Positions 41,451 to 49,740 of a DNA stretch of 64,000 bases are shown in pieces. Below the pieces are notes generated by a model. That model ran no database searches and was not told where the DNA came from. It saw only the letters and a program-made list of their open reading frames with translations. The number at the start of each line of letters is the position of its first letter. Position 1 is the first letter of the stretch. Made by a program: the position numbers and the translations under genes. Origin of the DNA: Acidobacteria bacterium RIFCSPLOWO2_12_FULL_66_21 (GTDB lineage: Bacteria; Acidobacteriota; Vicinamibacteria; Vicinamibacterales; 2-12-FULL-66-21); contig MELC01000038.1 of NCBI GenBank assembly GCA_001767455.1, forward strand, positions 112,753 to 176,752. The letters are read 5' to 3'.

Positions 41451-41870
41451 ATGATGGTCGAAACCCACACGCACGAGATCTCGACGAAGGGCCAGGGCGA
41501 TGCCCACGACATCACGGCCGTCGCCGCACGCGCCGTCGCCAAATCCGGCATGCGCGCCGGCATCGCGACGGTGTTCGTCGTCGGGTCAACCGCCGGCGTC
41601 ACGACCATCGAGTTCGAGCCTGGCGCGGTGCACGATCTCAACGGCGTGTTCGAGGCGCTCGCGCCGCGTGAGGCCGATTACCGCCATCACCTGCGCTGGG
41701 GCGACGACAACGGCTCGAGCCACGTCCGGGCGGCGCTGCTTGGACCGTCGGTGACGATCCCGTTCAGGGACGGCAAGCTGCTGCTGGGCACCTGGCAGCA
41801 GATCGTGCTGCTCGAGTTCGATACGCGGCCGCGCCGCCGCGAAATCGTCGTTCAGGTCCTCGGCGACTGA
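41451..41870 (+). CDS. yjbQ: YjbQ/UPF0047 family protein
   Basis: 139 residues covering the whole UPF0047 fold. Family signatures are ITAVAARAVAKSGMRAG, VFVVGSTAGVTTIEFEPG, the metal-binding YRHHLRWGDDNGSSHVRAAL and the ending LLLGTWQQIVLLEFD. Members bind a metal through the histidines and have weak thiamine-phosphate synthase activity; the physiological role is unsettled. The start has two consecutive ATG codons (41451 and 41454) and no clear ribosome site because a palindrome occupies the upstream bases. It is in line with the cell-wall operon but separated by a hairpin, so co-transcription is uncertain. Confidence 0.93.
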   Translation: MMVETHTHEISTKGQGDAHDITAVAARAVAKSGMRAGIATVFVVGSTAGVTTIEFEPGAVHDLNGVFEALAPREADYRHHLRWGDDNGSSHVRAALLGPSVTIPFRDGKLLLGTWQQIVLLEFDTRPRRREIVVQVLGD

Positions 41871-41955
41871 ATCCACGGACGCGTAACAGAGAAGTAGGCA
41901 GCAGGCAGTGGGTCACACTGCCAGCCGCATGCCGTGCTGCCTGCTTACATCCGCT

Positions 41956-42051
41956 TCAATAAGCCGGCCTGGTTCCGCCTGACAACCAGAAGATCAACGC
42001 TGCGCCGACGAGGAACAGCACGTACGACCACCAGGGAACCTTGCTGCGCAT
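41956..42051 (-). CDS. 31-residue membrane peptide after the MOSC gene
   Basis: A 32-codon frame begins eight bases after the MOSC stop on the same strand. The product has a short basic start (MRSKVPWW), a hydrophobic helix (SYVLFLVGAALIFWLS) and a polar tail (GGTRPAY). A weak GAGGG lies close to the ATG. Position and composition support a real small membrane protein co-transcribed with the MOSC gene, but no family is recognised. The rest of the 41871-42058 space holds no other gene. Confidence 0.45.
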   Translation of the reverse strand: MRSKVPWWSYVLFLVGAALIFWLSGGTRPAY

Positions 42052-42058
42052 GTTGCCC

Positions 42059-42733
42059 TCACGCCGACTGTGCGCTGTCGGCTTCCGCGGCTTTCCTCAC
42101 AAGTCCTGCGCCCCAGCGATCCGCGAGCGCGGGGCACGCGGCAAGTTCCAGGCGTTCGCCGCCGAGGCGGGACGCCGCGGGACGGCGGGTGTACGTCAGG
42201 TCGTTCACGCGAGCCACCGTCCATTGTGAATACGGACGCTCCGTGAGGACCAGCGACTCCCCTGCCGTGACATCGCCCTCCTCGATCACGCGCAAGTACC
42301 ACCCGGTGCGGCGCGAGTCGGTCACGAGCTGCACGAATTCGGGACGGCCCCATCGCCGTGCGAGCTTCCAGCAGGGCCCCCGCGGCTGCGAGATCTGCAC
42401 GAGCGCCGACCCGGCGCGGTAGACGTCCCCGATGCAGGCCGTGGTCTCCGTCTGTCCTTCCACGGAGAAGTTCTCGCCGAACCAGCCTGGTCCGCAGTCC
42501 TCGATGCCGAGCTCGCGCCGCCACGCCGGGTAGTGGTCCGCGGAGTACACGCACACGGCCTTGTCCGGCCCGCCGTGTACTCTGAGGTCGGCCTGTCGAT
42601 CGCCGGCCAGATTCTCGCGCGACAGCCGGACGGGTCCGGAGACGCGGTCCTTGAAGAACCCGGTGACCCACGGCGTGGCCCCCGCAACAGTGCGCGGCTG
42701 CCCGACACGAACCGAAGATAAGACGACGGACAT
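42059..42733 (-). CDS. MOSC domain protein (YiiM-like)
   Basis: 224 residues; AGGAG just upstream supports the ATG. The MOSC beta-barrel motifs are present: VRLSRENLAGDRQADLRVHG, GPDKAVCVYSADHYPAWRRE, PGWFGENFSVEG, and QISQPRGPCWKLARRWG, whose cysteine is the proposed sulfur carrier/molybdenum ligand. The C-terminal helical extension (GWYLRVIEEGDVTAGESLVL then a short alpha region) is typical of YiiM. Such enzymes reduce N-hydroxylated compounds with molybdenum cofactor. The gene stands alone apart from the small membrane peptide after it. Confidence 0.93.
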   Translation of the reverse strand: MSVVLSSVRVGQPRTVAGATPWVTGFFKDRVSGPVRLSRENLAGDRQADLRVHGGPDKAVCVYSADHYPAWRRELGIEDCGPGWFGENFSVEGQTETTACIGDVYRAGSALVQISQPRGPCWKLARRWGRPEFVQLVTDSRRTGWYLRVIEEGDVTAGESLVLTERPYSQWTVARVNDLTYTRRPAASRLGGERLELAACPALADRWGAGLVRKAAEADSAQSA

Positions 42734-42769
42734 GTTTCTCCTAGGACGCGGTTCCCGAGCGCCGAGCCG

Positions 42770-42804
42770 CGAGCTGCGAGCTGCGAGCTGCGAGCTGCGA
42801 GCTG
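42770..42804 (+). repeat. Five tandem copies of a 7-base unit (CGAGCTG)
   Basis: Five exact CGAGCTG units lie 36 bases upstream of the MOSC start and 41 bases before the tRNA. The unit length equals that of the array at 9206-9261, with which it shares the word AGCT. Confidence 0.85.
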
Positions 42805-42845
42805 CGAAGATAGGATACGTCAGCGGCGGTCTACAATAGAGCCAC

Positions 42846-42919
42846 GCGCCCGTAGCTCAGGTGGATAGAGCATCGGCCTTCTAAGCCGAGGGTCGCAGGT
42901 TCGAGTCCTGCCGGGCGCG
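42846..42919 (+). tRNA. tRNA-Arg (anticodon UCU)
   Basis: A complete cloverleaf. The acceptor pairs GCGCCCG with CGGGCGC, followed by discriminator G; the D arm is GCTC-AGGTGGATA-GAGC; the anticodon stem TCGGC/GCCGA holds the loop CTTCTAA with anticodon TCT; the T arm is GCAGG-TTCGAGT-CCTGC. The CCA end is not encoded. It reads AGA codons, which are rare in this GC-rich genome. DNA downstream carries integrase and toxin-gene material, so the 3' end is a likely past integration point. Confidence 0.96.
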
Positions 42920-42929
42920 CTTTCTTTAC

Positions 42930-43006
42930 CCGAGGGGCTTCGCCCCTCGGACTCCTCGCCACGCGCTCTCGCGCGCCGCTTCGCCGGCGCGCTCCGTGCG
43001 CGTGGC
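42930..43006. terminator. Nested GC-rich hairpins after the tRNA
   Basis: A 9-base stem with a 3-base loop (CCGAGGGGC-TTC-GCCCCTCGG, 42930-42950) is followed by a second structure in which GCCACGCGC (42958-42966) pairs with GCGCGTGGC (42998-43006), enclosing an inner 8-base stem GCGCGCCG/CGGCGCGC. There is no T tract, but the first stem is well placed to end the tRNA transcript. Confidence 0.6.
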
Positions 43007-43734
43007 TCGTTCGCTGCGCTCACTCGCAGCGTGCAGGTGGAAGGCGGGCCGGGCGCGCCAGCCTTCGCGCGCGATACGATCATGACGCGAGCTACGGCTG
43101 GCAGACCATCCGAGCGCGCCGAAGCTCCGAAGGAGCGAAGGCGGGCCGGGCGCGCCATCCGCCTCCGCCCGCCCCCGATCGCTGCGGGCTACGGCGGGAT
43201 GGCGCTCGAGGGCTTTTGGCGGGTCTCCGCGCGTTCCGGCGACCGCCACCGCCGCCGAGCGCCTGCAGGGCTCTTCGATGACCGCTGACTTCAGGCGAGA
43301 TTCAGTTCGAGGAGTGCTGTCGACGGAAGTCCAGATTTGCGCGGTTTCAGATGACCGCTGACATGGCCACCACCTGGATGACACTGGCGCTGCCTGCTGT
43401 GCCAATTGCCGCATGGTTGATACTCCTCTACGCGGCTCGTGGCACACCCGTGTCGTAGCGGTCCACTTTGACGTCTCCGTTCACACTTCTCGCAATGCTC
43501 CCCTCTTGGCACACTCATATCGTTTCGCGCGTGCTGAAATCAGAAGCGCGACAGGACGCGCAGTACGTTCAGCGCGTCAGCCGGCTCTAACACACCGATG
43601 ACAATCAGGAGCGCGAGAGTTAGCAGCAATCCCACGCCGACGAGGACCCGCGCCATCGATCGACCAGCCACAACTCGAGTGACCACTCTTCCACTACCGA
43701 GCGAATCGACGAGACCAACCTCTTCGGGCCCTTC
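43007..43734. other. Gene-poor stretch with repeated GC-rich words
   Basis: No convincing gene is visible. The 19-base word AAGGCGGGCCGGGCGCGCC occurs at 43041-43059 and 43138-43156 and again at 45015-45033; the last two copies extend the match to 22 bases. A 13-base word GATGACCGCTGAC occurs near 43275 and 43349. The patch looks like scar DNA between the tRNA and eroded island genes. Confidence 0.55.
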
Positions 43735-43998
43735 ATGTGCAAGTCACTTGTTTACGCGCATGAGCGTGAGCTCCGAGTTGCGACCTGGCCAATGCCCCAG
43801 TTCGACTCTGACACGCGGCGGCTCAAAGCGCCTCCGGGGTTCTTCGTGCATCTTGAGCTTGAGTCGCTCGTCACCAGCCTGGTCGTGTCGCCGCTTGCGC
43901 CGTCCTGGTTCGAGGACGTCGTTCGAAGCGCTATCGCACGGTATGGCCTTGATTTTGCGATTCGGAGGTCGCTGGCTTCAGCGGAGCCGATTTACTGA
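43735..43998 (+). pseudogene. C-terminal remnant of a DUF2971-like protein
   Basis: 87 codons from the first in-frame ATG, with open frame extending about 25 codons upstream (ERIDETNLFGPF). The sequence FMCKSLVYAHERELRVATWP, PPGFFVHLELESLVTSLVVS and PLAPSWFEDVVRSAIARYGL resembles the closing part of DUF2971-like proteins, where KRxSFxHExELR and a final W-F/V-SxxxRYGL element are conserved. The N-terminal two thirds are missing. It probably belonged to a mobile island inserted beside the tRNA. Confidence 0.5.
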
Positions 43999-44183
43999 TA
44001 GAAGGTGATTGGGATTAAGAAGACACGGCGCGACGAGCATGACGCGCCCTCGCTCCGGTAATTGCCGTTCAACGGGACCGCGCCGGGCGGGTCACGGGCG
44101 CGACAGCCGCGAAGCGAACCCTTGACGCGCCCAAGCGGTTCCGCAGAGTGAGTCGCCGGAGCGACGCCATTCACGCTCCCGGT

Positions 44184-44588
44184 CTACGTTCTCTGTCGCC
44201 GTGCGAGGTAGTCGCGAGGCCGAAGAATGTGCACACCGCTTACGCTCTGGCCGAAATACGGGCCGAAGTGCTCCAGGTCGCCGGTGACCAAGTAATCAGC
44301 ACTCGCTTCGATTGCCGCAAGCAGAATCGGGACGTCCTTGACGGGCAGCCGCACCGTCGCTGGCAGCGTTTCGGCGCGAGGTTCATCGACGATGCGAACG
44401 CGCTGGACTAGCCTGTGCAGCCGCGTGCGCTGGTCAGATGTGCGAACGTTCCGATCGGCTTCAGCGATCGCATACGCAGACGTGAGGAGCACGGACTCGA
44501 CAAGCTCCCAAAGCGCGAGCAGGCCATTCTCAGGTAGCCACGCCGCAGAGACCAGGACGTTTGCGTCGAGGAAGACCCGATCGCTCAC
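44184..44588 (-). CDS. PIN-domain ribonuclease (VapC-like toxin)
   Basis: 134 residues. The PIN fold is shown by the first acidic residue in MSDRVFLDANVLVSAAW, a glutamate in TSAYAIAEADRNVR, and the acidic pair in LPVKDVPILLAAIEASADYL followed by VTGDLEHFGPYFG. These residues coordinate Mg2+ or Mn2+ for RNA cleavage. The ATG overlaps the stop of the upstream small gene by four bases (ATGA), the standard layout of antitoxin-toxin pairs. It lies in the island-like patch after the tRNA-Arg gene, where such pairs are often carried. Target RNA unknown. Confidence 0.88.
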   Translation of the reverse strand: MSDRVFLDANVLVSAAWLPENGLLALWELVESVLLTSAYAIAEADRNVRTSDQRTRLHRLVQRVRIVDEPRAETLPATVRLPVKDVPILLAAIEASADYLVTGDLEHFGPYFGQSVSGVHILRPRDYLARRQRT

Positions 44589-44803
44589 GACCGCGGCGGC
44601 GGCGTATGACGAATGTCGTCAGGGTTGAGGCCCAGTTTCCGAACCTCACGACGGGCGGCGGCATAGTCGGCGGCATCGACGGCGTTCTCGAGCAGGAGCT
44701 GCGCAAGCCGCCGAGGGGTATACGTCTCGCCGCGCTGTGACGCCCGTCGAGTCGGCCGTTGCCGCGAACGCTTCTTGCCGGGTTTTCGCGTAACTGTTCT
44801 CAT
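44585..44803 (-). CDS. Small basic antitoxin-like protein paired with the PIN toxin
   Basis: 72 residues from the ATG at 44803. The N-terminal part is very basic (RTVTRKPGKKRSRQRPTRRA), the centre is a helix (TPRRLAQLLLENAVDAADYA) and the end is ARREVRKLGLNPDDIRHTPP. The basic head may bind DNA for autoregulation or neutralise the toxin's RNA site, while the helix could fold onto the PIN domain. The four-base overlap with the toxin gene is the main evidence. It does not obviously match AbrB, RHH or Phd antitoxin folds. Confidence 0.7.
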   Translation of the reverse strand: MRTVTRKPGKKRSRQRPTRRASQRGETYTPRRLAQLLLENAVDAADYAAARREVRKLGLNPDDIRHTPPPRS

Positions 44804-45138
44804 GGCCTCAATGGTTACCAGCTTGGCGGCTCGTGGCGCAAAAGTCAATTATCGAGTCGCTCTCTGGATTTGCTCCAGCGTCGGCGGTGATGAAACGCTC
44901 TCGGCTTCCTGCACGCTGTTGTCGCTGCGGACGCGCGCTCGCCGTAGCCCGCATGCGATCGGGGGATGGCGCCAAGTGCTTTTGGCGCGCCGTAGCAATC
45001 TCAATCTATTTGCGAAGGCGGGCCGGGCGCGCCGCTTCTTGACGGTCCGACTGACAAATGACTGACAATCGGTAGCGGCTCAAGGGCGAAAGTCCCTCGC
45101 GAATTTGCCGCTGATCGTGGCTGCGGGGCCGAATGGAC
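44804..45138. other. 335-base gap, no gene recognised
   Basis: Short open frames exist on the plus strand but show no family resemblance or ribosome site. The gap contains the third copy (45012-45033) of the 22-base GC-rich repeat seen at 43135-43156. Confidence 0.5.
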
Positions 45139-45450
45139 TTACTGGCCCACGGCGCGCAGTTGACGGCGCCTTTCCCATACTCCCGTCATCGCTTTCCGGA
45201 GTTCTTCGTCCGTGATGTTCAGGTACCGCTGTGTCTGTTTGATGTCGGCGTGGCCGAGCATTAACTGAATCGTGCAGATGTCCACTCCATCGCTCAGGAG
45301 CCGGCAGGCGCCCTCGTGACGGAGGTCGTGCCAGTGCAGGTCGATCTGTCGGAGCTTCTCGCGATCGACGCGAGCACCGGGTTTCGCGCGTTTCGTGTCG
45401 TGGCCGTTCGCGACGAGCAGCAGGGACTCCCAAGCCGTCTTGAAGCTCGA
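45139..45450 (-). pseudogene. C-terminal remnant of a tyrosine recombinase (phage-type integrase)
   Basis: The last 103 codons read as the catalytic half of a phage integrase: SSFKTAWESLLLVANGHDTK, LHWHDLRHEGACRLLSDGVD with the HxLRH box, IQLMLGHADIKQTQRYLNIT with the LGH and the nucleophile tyrosine. The SAM-like N-terminal domain and the first catalytic arginine are missing; the upstream part of the frame is unrelated DNA that includes a tRNA end. The gene is therefore dead. It probably moved the small island lying between it and the tRNA-Arg gene. Confidence 0.82.
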
Positions 45451-45559
45451 GCGAACTGACTCATTGACGCGGCTGAGTTGGCGGATGGACATACGGACGG
45501 ATAGGTAAACACCGCGCGACTTGAGCGCTAACGACTTTCCGCGAGTAATTCGGCGCGGG

Positions 45560-45587
45560 GCCGGTTCGATTCCGGTGTGGCTCGCCA
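45560..45587 (+). pseudogene. tRNA 3'-end fragment (T arm, acceptor strand, CCA)
   Basis: GCCGG-TTCGATT-CCGGT folds as a T arm and is followed by the seven-base strand GTGGCTC, a G and CCA, exactly like a tRNA 3' end. No matching 5' half (it would read GAGCCAC) is nearby. Such fragments are produced when an element carrying part of a tRNA inserts, and this one sits beside the integrase remnant. Confidence 0.6.
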
Positions 45588-45804
45588 GCTCCAACTCGTT
45601 GATTCCACACGACCGGAATTTCGATTCCATGGACGGGACCGATGCAGGGCACCGTCGGAGCGAAGGCCGCAGCGTTGTTGCTTGCGCGAGTCGTGACTGT
45701 GGCGAAGGGCGCGACCTGTTCTAGAGAAGCAGAATGGCGAGTAGCGCCTACGGCAGCCATCGAAACGGTTGCGCCGCAGCACGCAGAGCAGGCGCCGCCA
45801 GACA

Positions 45805-48411
45805 TTATTCGCATCGCAAGGCCACTGCGGGATCGACCCGCATCGCGCGGCGCGCCGGAACGGCCGCCGCGAGAACAGAAACGAGCGCGAGCGTCACAGC
45901 AACGGCCGCGAACACGCCGGCGTCGAGCACGTCCACTTCATAGAGCAGTGTCCGGAGGAGCCGCGTGAGCGCCACCGACGCGAGAAGCCCCAGGAGGAGC
46001 CCCGAGGCGGCCGGCGCGAGACCTTGCCGCAGCACGAGACGCAGCACCGTAGCCCGGTCGGCGCCGAGTGCGATGCGCAAGCCGAACTCCCGCGTCCGCT
46101 GCGCAACGAGATACGCCGTCACGCCGTACAGCCCGAAGATCGCCAGCGCAAAAGCGAGCGCCCCGAAGCTGCCGAAGAGCAGCGTGTCGAACCGCCGCGA
46201 CGAGACCGAGTCGTCGAGCATCTGCCGCACGGTGGTGACGTTGGCGATTGGCTGCGACGGATCGACGGCCACGACCGCCTCGCGCAACGCGGGCGCGAGA
46301 GCCGCAGGGTCGGTGTCGCCACGGACGCGCACCGCGATGAGGGCGTGGGTCGGTGCGTCCCTGCGGTCCGCGCAAATGAACACCATCGGGAGCGGCACGT
46401 CGTTGCTGAGCAGCTGACGCACGTCGGCCGCCACGCCCACCACCGTGAACGTTCCTTCCGCCGCGAGATTGAGTTGTTGGCCCAGCGCGGAACGTCCAGG
46501 AAACGCGCGTCGAGCCATGCGGTCGTTGATGACGGCACTCCCGGCGCCTGTCGCTCCCTCGTCCCCACACTCCCGCCCGCTGTGGATCGGAATGCCAAAC
46601 GTCCGAAAATTCGCCGACCCCACTTCGGCAATCCCAATCGGAGACGACTCGCTCGAGGGGAGTCCCGTCTTCGCTCCCGGAGGCCATGGCATCGTCATCA
46701 CCAAGTGGCTCAAACTGCTCGGCACGGCGGCCGATTCGACGGCAGGCAGTGCGCGGATGCGTTCGATCACGGCGTCGAAGAAGGCCCGGCGCGCCGCGGC
46801 CTCGGCATAGCGTGGACGCGGAAGCGTCAGCGAGGCGGTGATGACGCTGTCGGCATGAAAGCCGCGATCAACCGCGTGAAACCGGACGAGGCTCTTCGCG
46901 AGCAGCGCGGCGCCAATCATCACGACGACCGCTGCGGCGACTTCGAGTGTCACGAGGATCCGTCGCGGCCGGCTGCGGCCGCCGTCGCTCGATCGCCCGG
47001 CGCCCTTCAGCGGTTCCTGCGGATCGGCGCGACCGGCGGACACGGCGGGCGCAACGCCGAAGAACAGGCCGACCCCCAGCGTGACGCCGACCATGAAGAG
47101 CAGCACGTGGGTGTCCAGCGCGATGCCCGGGATCCTCGCCAGTTCCACGGGGCCGAACCTGACGAACGCGCGGAGCGAGTACCGCACGAGGGCGAGGCCG
47201 GGGACGGCGCCCAGAAATGCGAGCAGGACGCTTTCGACCAGCAACTGGCGAACCAGCCGGACGTGACTCGCGCCGAGCGCCATGCGCAGCGCCAGCTCCT
47301 GCCGGCGCACCGCCGCGCGCGCCAGCAGCAGATTGGCCACATTGGCGCACCCGATCAGCAGGACACACATGACGGCACCGAAGAGGAGCGCGAGAGGCGC
47401 GCGAAAATCTCCGTACAAACGCTGGTGGAGCGTCATGACGCGGAGATTGCTCTCGCGCGCCCTTGCCGGCAAGGCGGACACCCGCGATCGACGGAGCGAG
47501 ACCAGGTCGTCACGGCCCGTGGCGGACGAGGCGCCGTCCCGCAGGCGTCCGACGAAGCTGACGTAGAAGAAGCCGCCCGAAGCCATCGAGCGCGGGACGA
47601 GCGGCAGCCAGAAGTCTCTCCGTGCTGGGAATCCGAATCCCGGCGGCATGACCCCGACGACCCTGTAACTGCGGTCGTCCAGCGTGACTTCCCGATTGAG
47701 AACGTCCGGACTCCGCCCAAACGCCCGTGCCCAGAGTGAGTCGCTCAGAAGAACGGCTGGCGGGCCGCCGGCCTGCATCTCGTCTGGCGCGAACACCCGG
47801 CCGAGCGCGGGCTGCACGCGCATGACCTCAAAGAAGCGCAGCGAGACCCTCACGCCCGCCACAACTTCCGGCTGACCGGCGCCGGAGAAGTTCGCGCCTG
47901 TCGTGTTGTACAGGGCGAGCGATTCGAACGAAGGCAGAGCACTCTCCAGTGCGAGCCGCGCCGTGGGCTCGTCCATCAGCCGCGTATCCGTGCCCTGCTG
48001 CACGATCGAGATCGACACGATCCGGTCGGACCGCGGGTACGGCAGCGGACGCAGAAGCACGGCGTTCGCGATGGCAAAGAGCGCGCTGGTTGCCCCGATG
48101 GTGAGGGTCAGCGTCGTCACGGTTGCCAGCGTGAACACCGGGGTCCGCCGCAACTGGCGCCATCCGTAGCGCGCGTCCTGGATGAGGCTGTCGACGGAGG
48201 GGAACCCCCAGATCGCGCGGGACTCCTCGCGCACCCGCGTGAGGTTGCCGACCTCCACCGCCGCGCGGCGACGCGCTTCGATCTCCGGAACGCCCTCGGC
48301 CATGAGGCCTTCGGCCTTCCACACGACGTGCTGTGCCATCTCGTCGCGGAGTTCGTCGTCGAGGCGGCCGCGGCGCAGCCACGCCGTGAGGTGACGGAGG
48401 ATGCGTGTCAT
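45805..48411 (-). CDS. ADOP family permease with N-terminal prefix domain
   Basis: 868 residues. The first 80 form the cytoplasmic prefix helix bundle (MTRILRHLTAWLRRGRLDDE, LRDEMAQHVVWKAEGLMAEG, VPEIEARRRAAVEVGN). The usual plan follows: helix TLATVTTLTLTIGATSALFA, periplasmic domain with VVAGVRVSLRFFEVMRVQPA and EVTLDDRSYRVVGVMPPGF, then CANVANLLLARAAVRRQELA and LRMALGASHVRLVRQLLVES. The second copy ends with REFGLRIALGADRATVLRL and VPARRAMRVDPAVALR. A PadR gene lies 37 bases upstream on the same strand, forming the typical regulator-permease unit. Confidence 0.95.
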   Translation of the reverse strand: MTRILRHLTAWLRRGRLDDELRDEMAQHVVWKAEGLMAEGVPEIEARRRAAVEVGNLTRVREESRAIWGFPSVDSLIQDARYGWRQLRRTPVFTLATVTTLTLTIGATSALFAIANAVLLRPLPYPRSDRIVSISIVQQGTDTRLMDEPTARLALESALPSFESLALYNTTGANFSGAGQPEVVAGVRVSLRFFEVMRVQPALGRVFAPDEMQAGGPPAVLLSDSLWARAFGRSPDVLNREVTLDDRSYRVVGVMPPGFGFPARRDFWLPLVPRSMASGGFFYVSFVGRLRDGASSATGRDDLVSLRRSRVSALPARARESNLRVMTLHQRLYGDFRAPLALLFGAVMCVLLIGCANVANLLLARAAVRRQELALRMALGASHVRLVRQLLVESVLLAFLGAVPGLALVRYSLRAFVRFGPVELARIPGIALDTHVLLFMVGVTLGVGLFFGVAPAVSAGRADPQEPLKGAGRSSDGGRSRPRRILVTLEVAAAVVVMIGAALLAKSLVRFHAVDRGFHADSVITASLTLPRPRYAEAAARRAFFDAVIERIRALPAVESAAVPSSLSHLVMTMPWPPGAKTGLPSSESSPIGIAEVGSANFRTFGIPIHSGRECGDEGATGAGSAVINDRMARRAFPGRSALGQQLNLAAEGTFTVVGVAADVRQLLSNDVPLPMVFICADRRDAPTHALIAVRVRGDTDPAALAPALREAVVAVDPSQPIANVTTVRQMLDDSVSSRRFDTLLFGSFGALAFALAIFGLYGVTAYLVAQRTREFGLRIALGADRATVLRLVLRQGLAPAASGLLLGLLASVALTRLLRTLLYEVDVLDAGVFAAVAVTLALVSVLAAAVPARRAMRVDPAVALRCE

Positions 48412-48448
48412 GCGTGCTCCCTAGCCAATCGACGGAACATACCGGCCT

Positions 48449-48790
48449 CTACGCCGGGCGCATCACGCGGCCGATGGCAGCAATCAGATGGTCGAAGCTC
48501 GACTCGGCGTCGCCGAGCGCGCGGCGTCCGGCGCGCGTCAGACGGTAGTAACGGGCGCGGCGGTTGTTGGCCGAGTGGCCCCACTCGGAGTCGATGAGTC
48601 CCTGGATCTGCAGCCGCTGGAGCGCCGGGTAGAGCGACCCTTCCTCTACCTGGAGAACCCCACCGGACACGCTCCGGATGTGCTGCGCGATGCCATAGCC
48701 GTGCATGACGCCGATCGAGAGCGTCTTCAGCACGAGCATGTCGAGCGTGCCGGGGAGCAGGTTTTGTTTATCGGAGCCTTTTCGTCCCAT
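48449..48790 (-). CDS. PadR family transcriptional regulator
   Basis: 113 residues, the standard length of the short PadR class. The winged helix is clear: LLPGTLDMLVLKTLSIGVMH, GYGIAQHIRSVSGGVLQVEE, GSLYPALQRLQIQGLIDSEW and the wing NNRRARYYRLTRAGRRALGD. The last helix mediates dimerisation. It is the first gene of a two-gene unit with the ADOP permease and most likely represses its own operon. The start is supported by a GGGACGAAAAGG-like purine-rich run and by alignment with the family. Confidence 0.95.
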   Translation of the reverse strand: MGRKGSDKQNLLPGTLDMLVLKTLSIGVMHGYGIAQHIRSVSGGVLQVEEGSLYPALQRLQIQGLIDSEWGHSANNRRARYYRLTRAGRRALGDAESSFDHLIAAIGRVMRPA

Positions 48791-48996
48791 AGGCAGTCTA
48801 TGAGACGATACGATACGCGCGTGCGATACCGCAAGTCAATCCCTCATCCCGAATCCCTCATCCCGAATCACATCCGGATACCGCATCGCGGGGTCGTCGG
48901 CCTCCCAGTGAGCTCGACTCCGAGCCGCTGTGGGAGCATCACGAGTCCGTCTATGGGCACTCCTCATCCGCGTTGGTCTTTCCCATCACTATCGTT

Positions 48997-49116
48997 GGCC
49001 TGACGATCAGACTGGCTGCTGCTGCCGCGTTCACCCGATTCATGCAGAGCGCGTTGTTCGGTTTCACGCCCCTCGCTGCAGCGCGCGGTCATTGGCCGCA
49101 ACTCCGACCAGCTTGA
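48997..49116 (+). pseudogene. Tail fragment of an ADOP permease
   Basis: Forty codons read GLTIRLAAAAAFTRFMQSAL then FGFTPLAA, which matches the last-but-one helix and short loop of ADOP permeases (AxALTRxMQSLLFGVxPLD). The frame upstream is also compatible (FPITIV). It is the only recognisable item in the 614-base gap between the divergent PadR genes (48791-49404) and shows that an extra permease once lay here. Confidence 0.65.
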
Positions 49117-49404
49117 CGATGGCGGCGGTCCCTGGACACGGCCCGCGCAGCCTCTGCCGGCCCTGTGCCAGCGTTTCGGTGTGAATAGGTACGTCAGGCA
49201 GGCGGCGATTCGCGAACATCCTGTGTAAGGACGAGATGTGGCCGGTCAACTCGTTCATCGCGGACAAAGAACATGGCTCTGTCCCTGCGAGGCGGCGTGA
49301 AGGCGCTCCACGAGATGGACCAGACGCCGGCCAGACGCCGGCCTGATTTGACATCGCCGTCCGTGAGGCGCAGACTCTCCCCGGAATAACTCCGGGGAGG
49401 ACGC

Positions 49405-49740
49405 ATGGCGCCCAAGGAAGGCAGCCTCATTCAGGGGAATCTCGACGTGTTGATCCTTCGCGCGCTCAGCGAGGGACCCTCGCACGGCTATGGCATCGCC
49501 CGGTGGGTGCATGCCGCGACCGACGGCGCGCTGGCCATCGAGGACCGCGCGCTCTACATCGCATTACACCGGCTCGAAGAGCGCGGCTGGCTCGTGGCCT
49601 CTTGGGGTGCCTCAGAGAACAACCGGCGCGCCCGCTACTACCGGCTGTCTCCATCAGGACGCCGCGCGCTGGCGCGCAAACAGCGCGAATGGTCGGCGCA
49701 CGCGGCGGCGATGTGCAAGGCGCTGGCGGTCAAGCCATGA
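49405..49740 (+). CDS. PadR family transcriptional regulator
   Basis: 111 residues: LIQGNLDVLILRALSEGPSH, GYGIARWVHAATDGALAIED, RALYIALHRLEERGWLVASW and ENNRRARYYRLSPSGRRALA. It is about half identical by eye to the PadR at 48449-48790, which is divergently oriented, so the two units probably arose by duplication and inversion. GGGGAGG lies upstream of the ATG. The stop overlaps the permease start (ATGA), and autoregulation of the regulator-permease unit is expected. Confidence 0.95.
   Translation: MAPKEGSLIQGNLDVLILRALSEGPSHGYGIARWVHAATDGALAIEDRALYIALHRLEERGWLVASWGASENNRRARYYRLSPSGRRALARKQREWSAHAAAMCKALAVKP

Noticed and set aside
43413-43601. 62-residue frame after the tRNA
   Set aside because: No ribosome site, no hydrophobic or domain pattern, and composition like random translation.
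45521-45590. tmRNA-like tag (reads ANDFPR) before a tRNA-like 3' end
   Set aside because: There is no tRNA-like 5' half or pseudoknot region, the reading does not end in the usual ALAA-type tag, and the tRNA end is explained better as an integration scar.
49503-49736. Upstream start for the permease inside the PadR gene
   Set aside because: The ATGA overlap at 49737 and the prefix domain beginning MNDLRRISHDIESEI match the family; the earlier codons are a shadow of padR.
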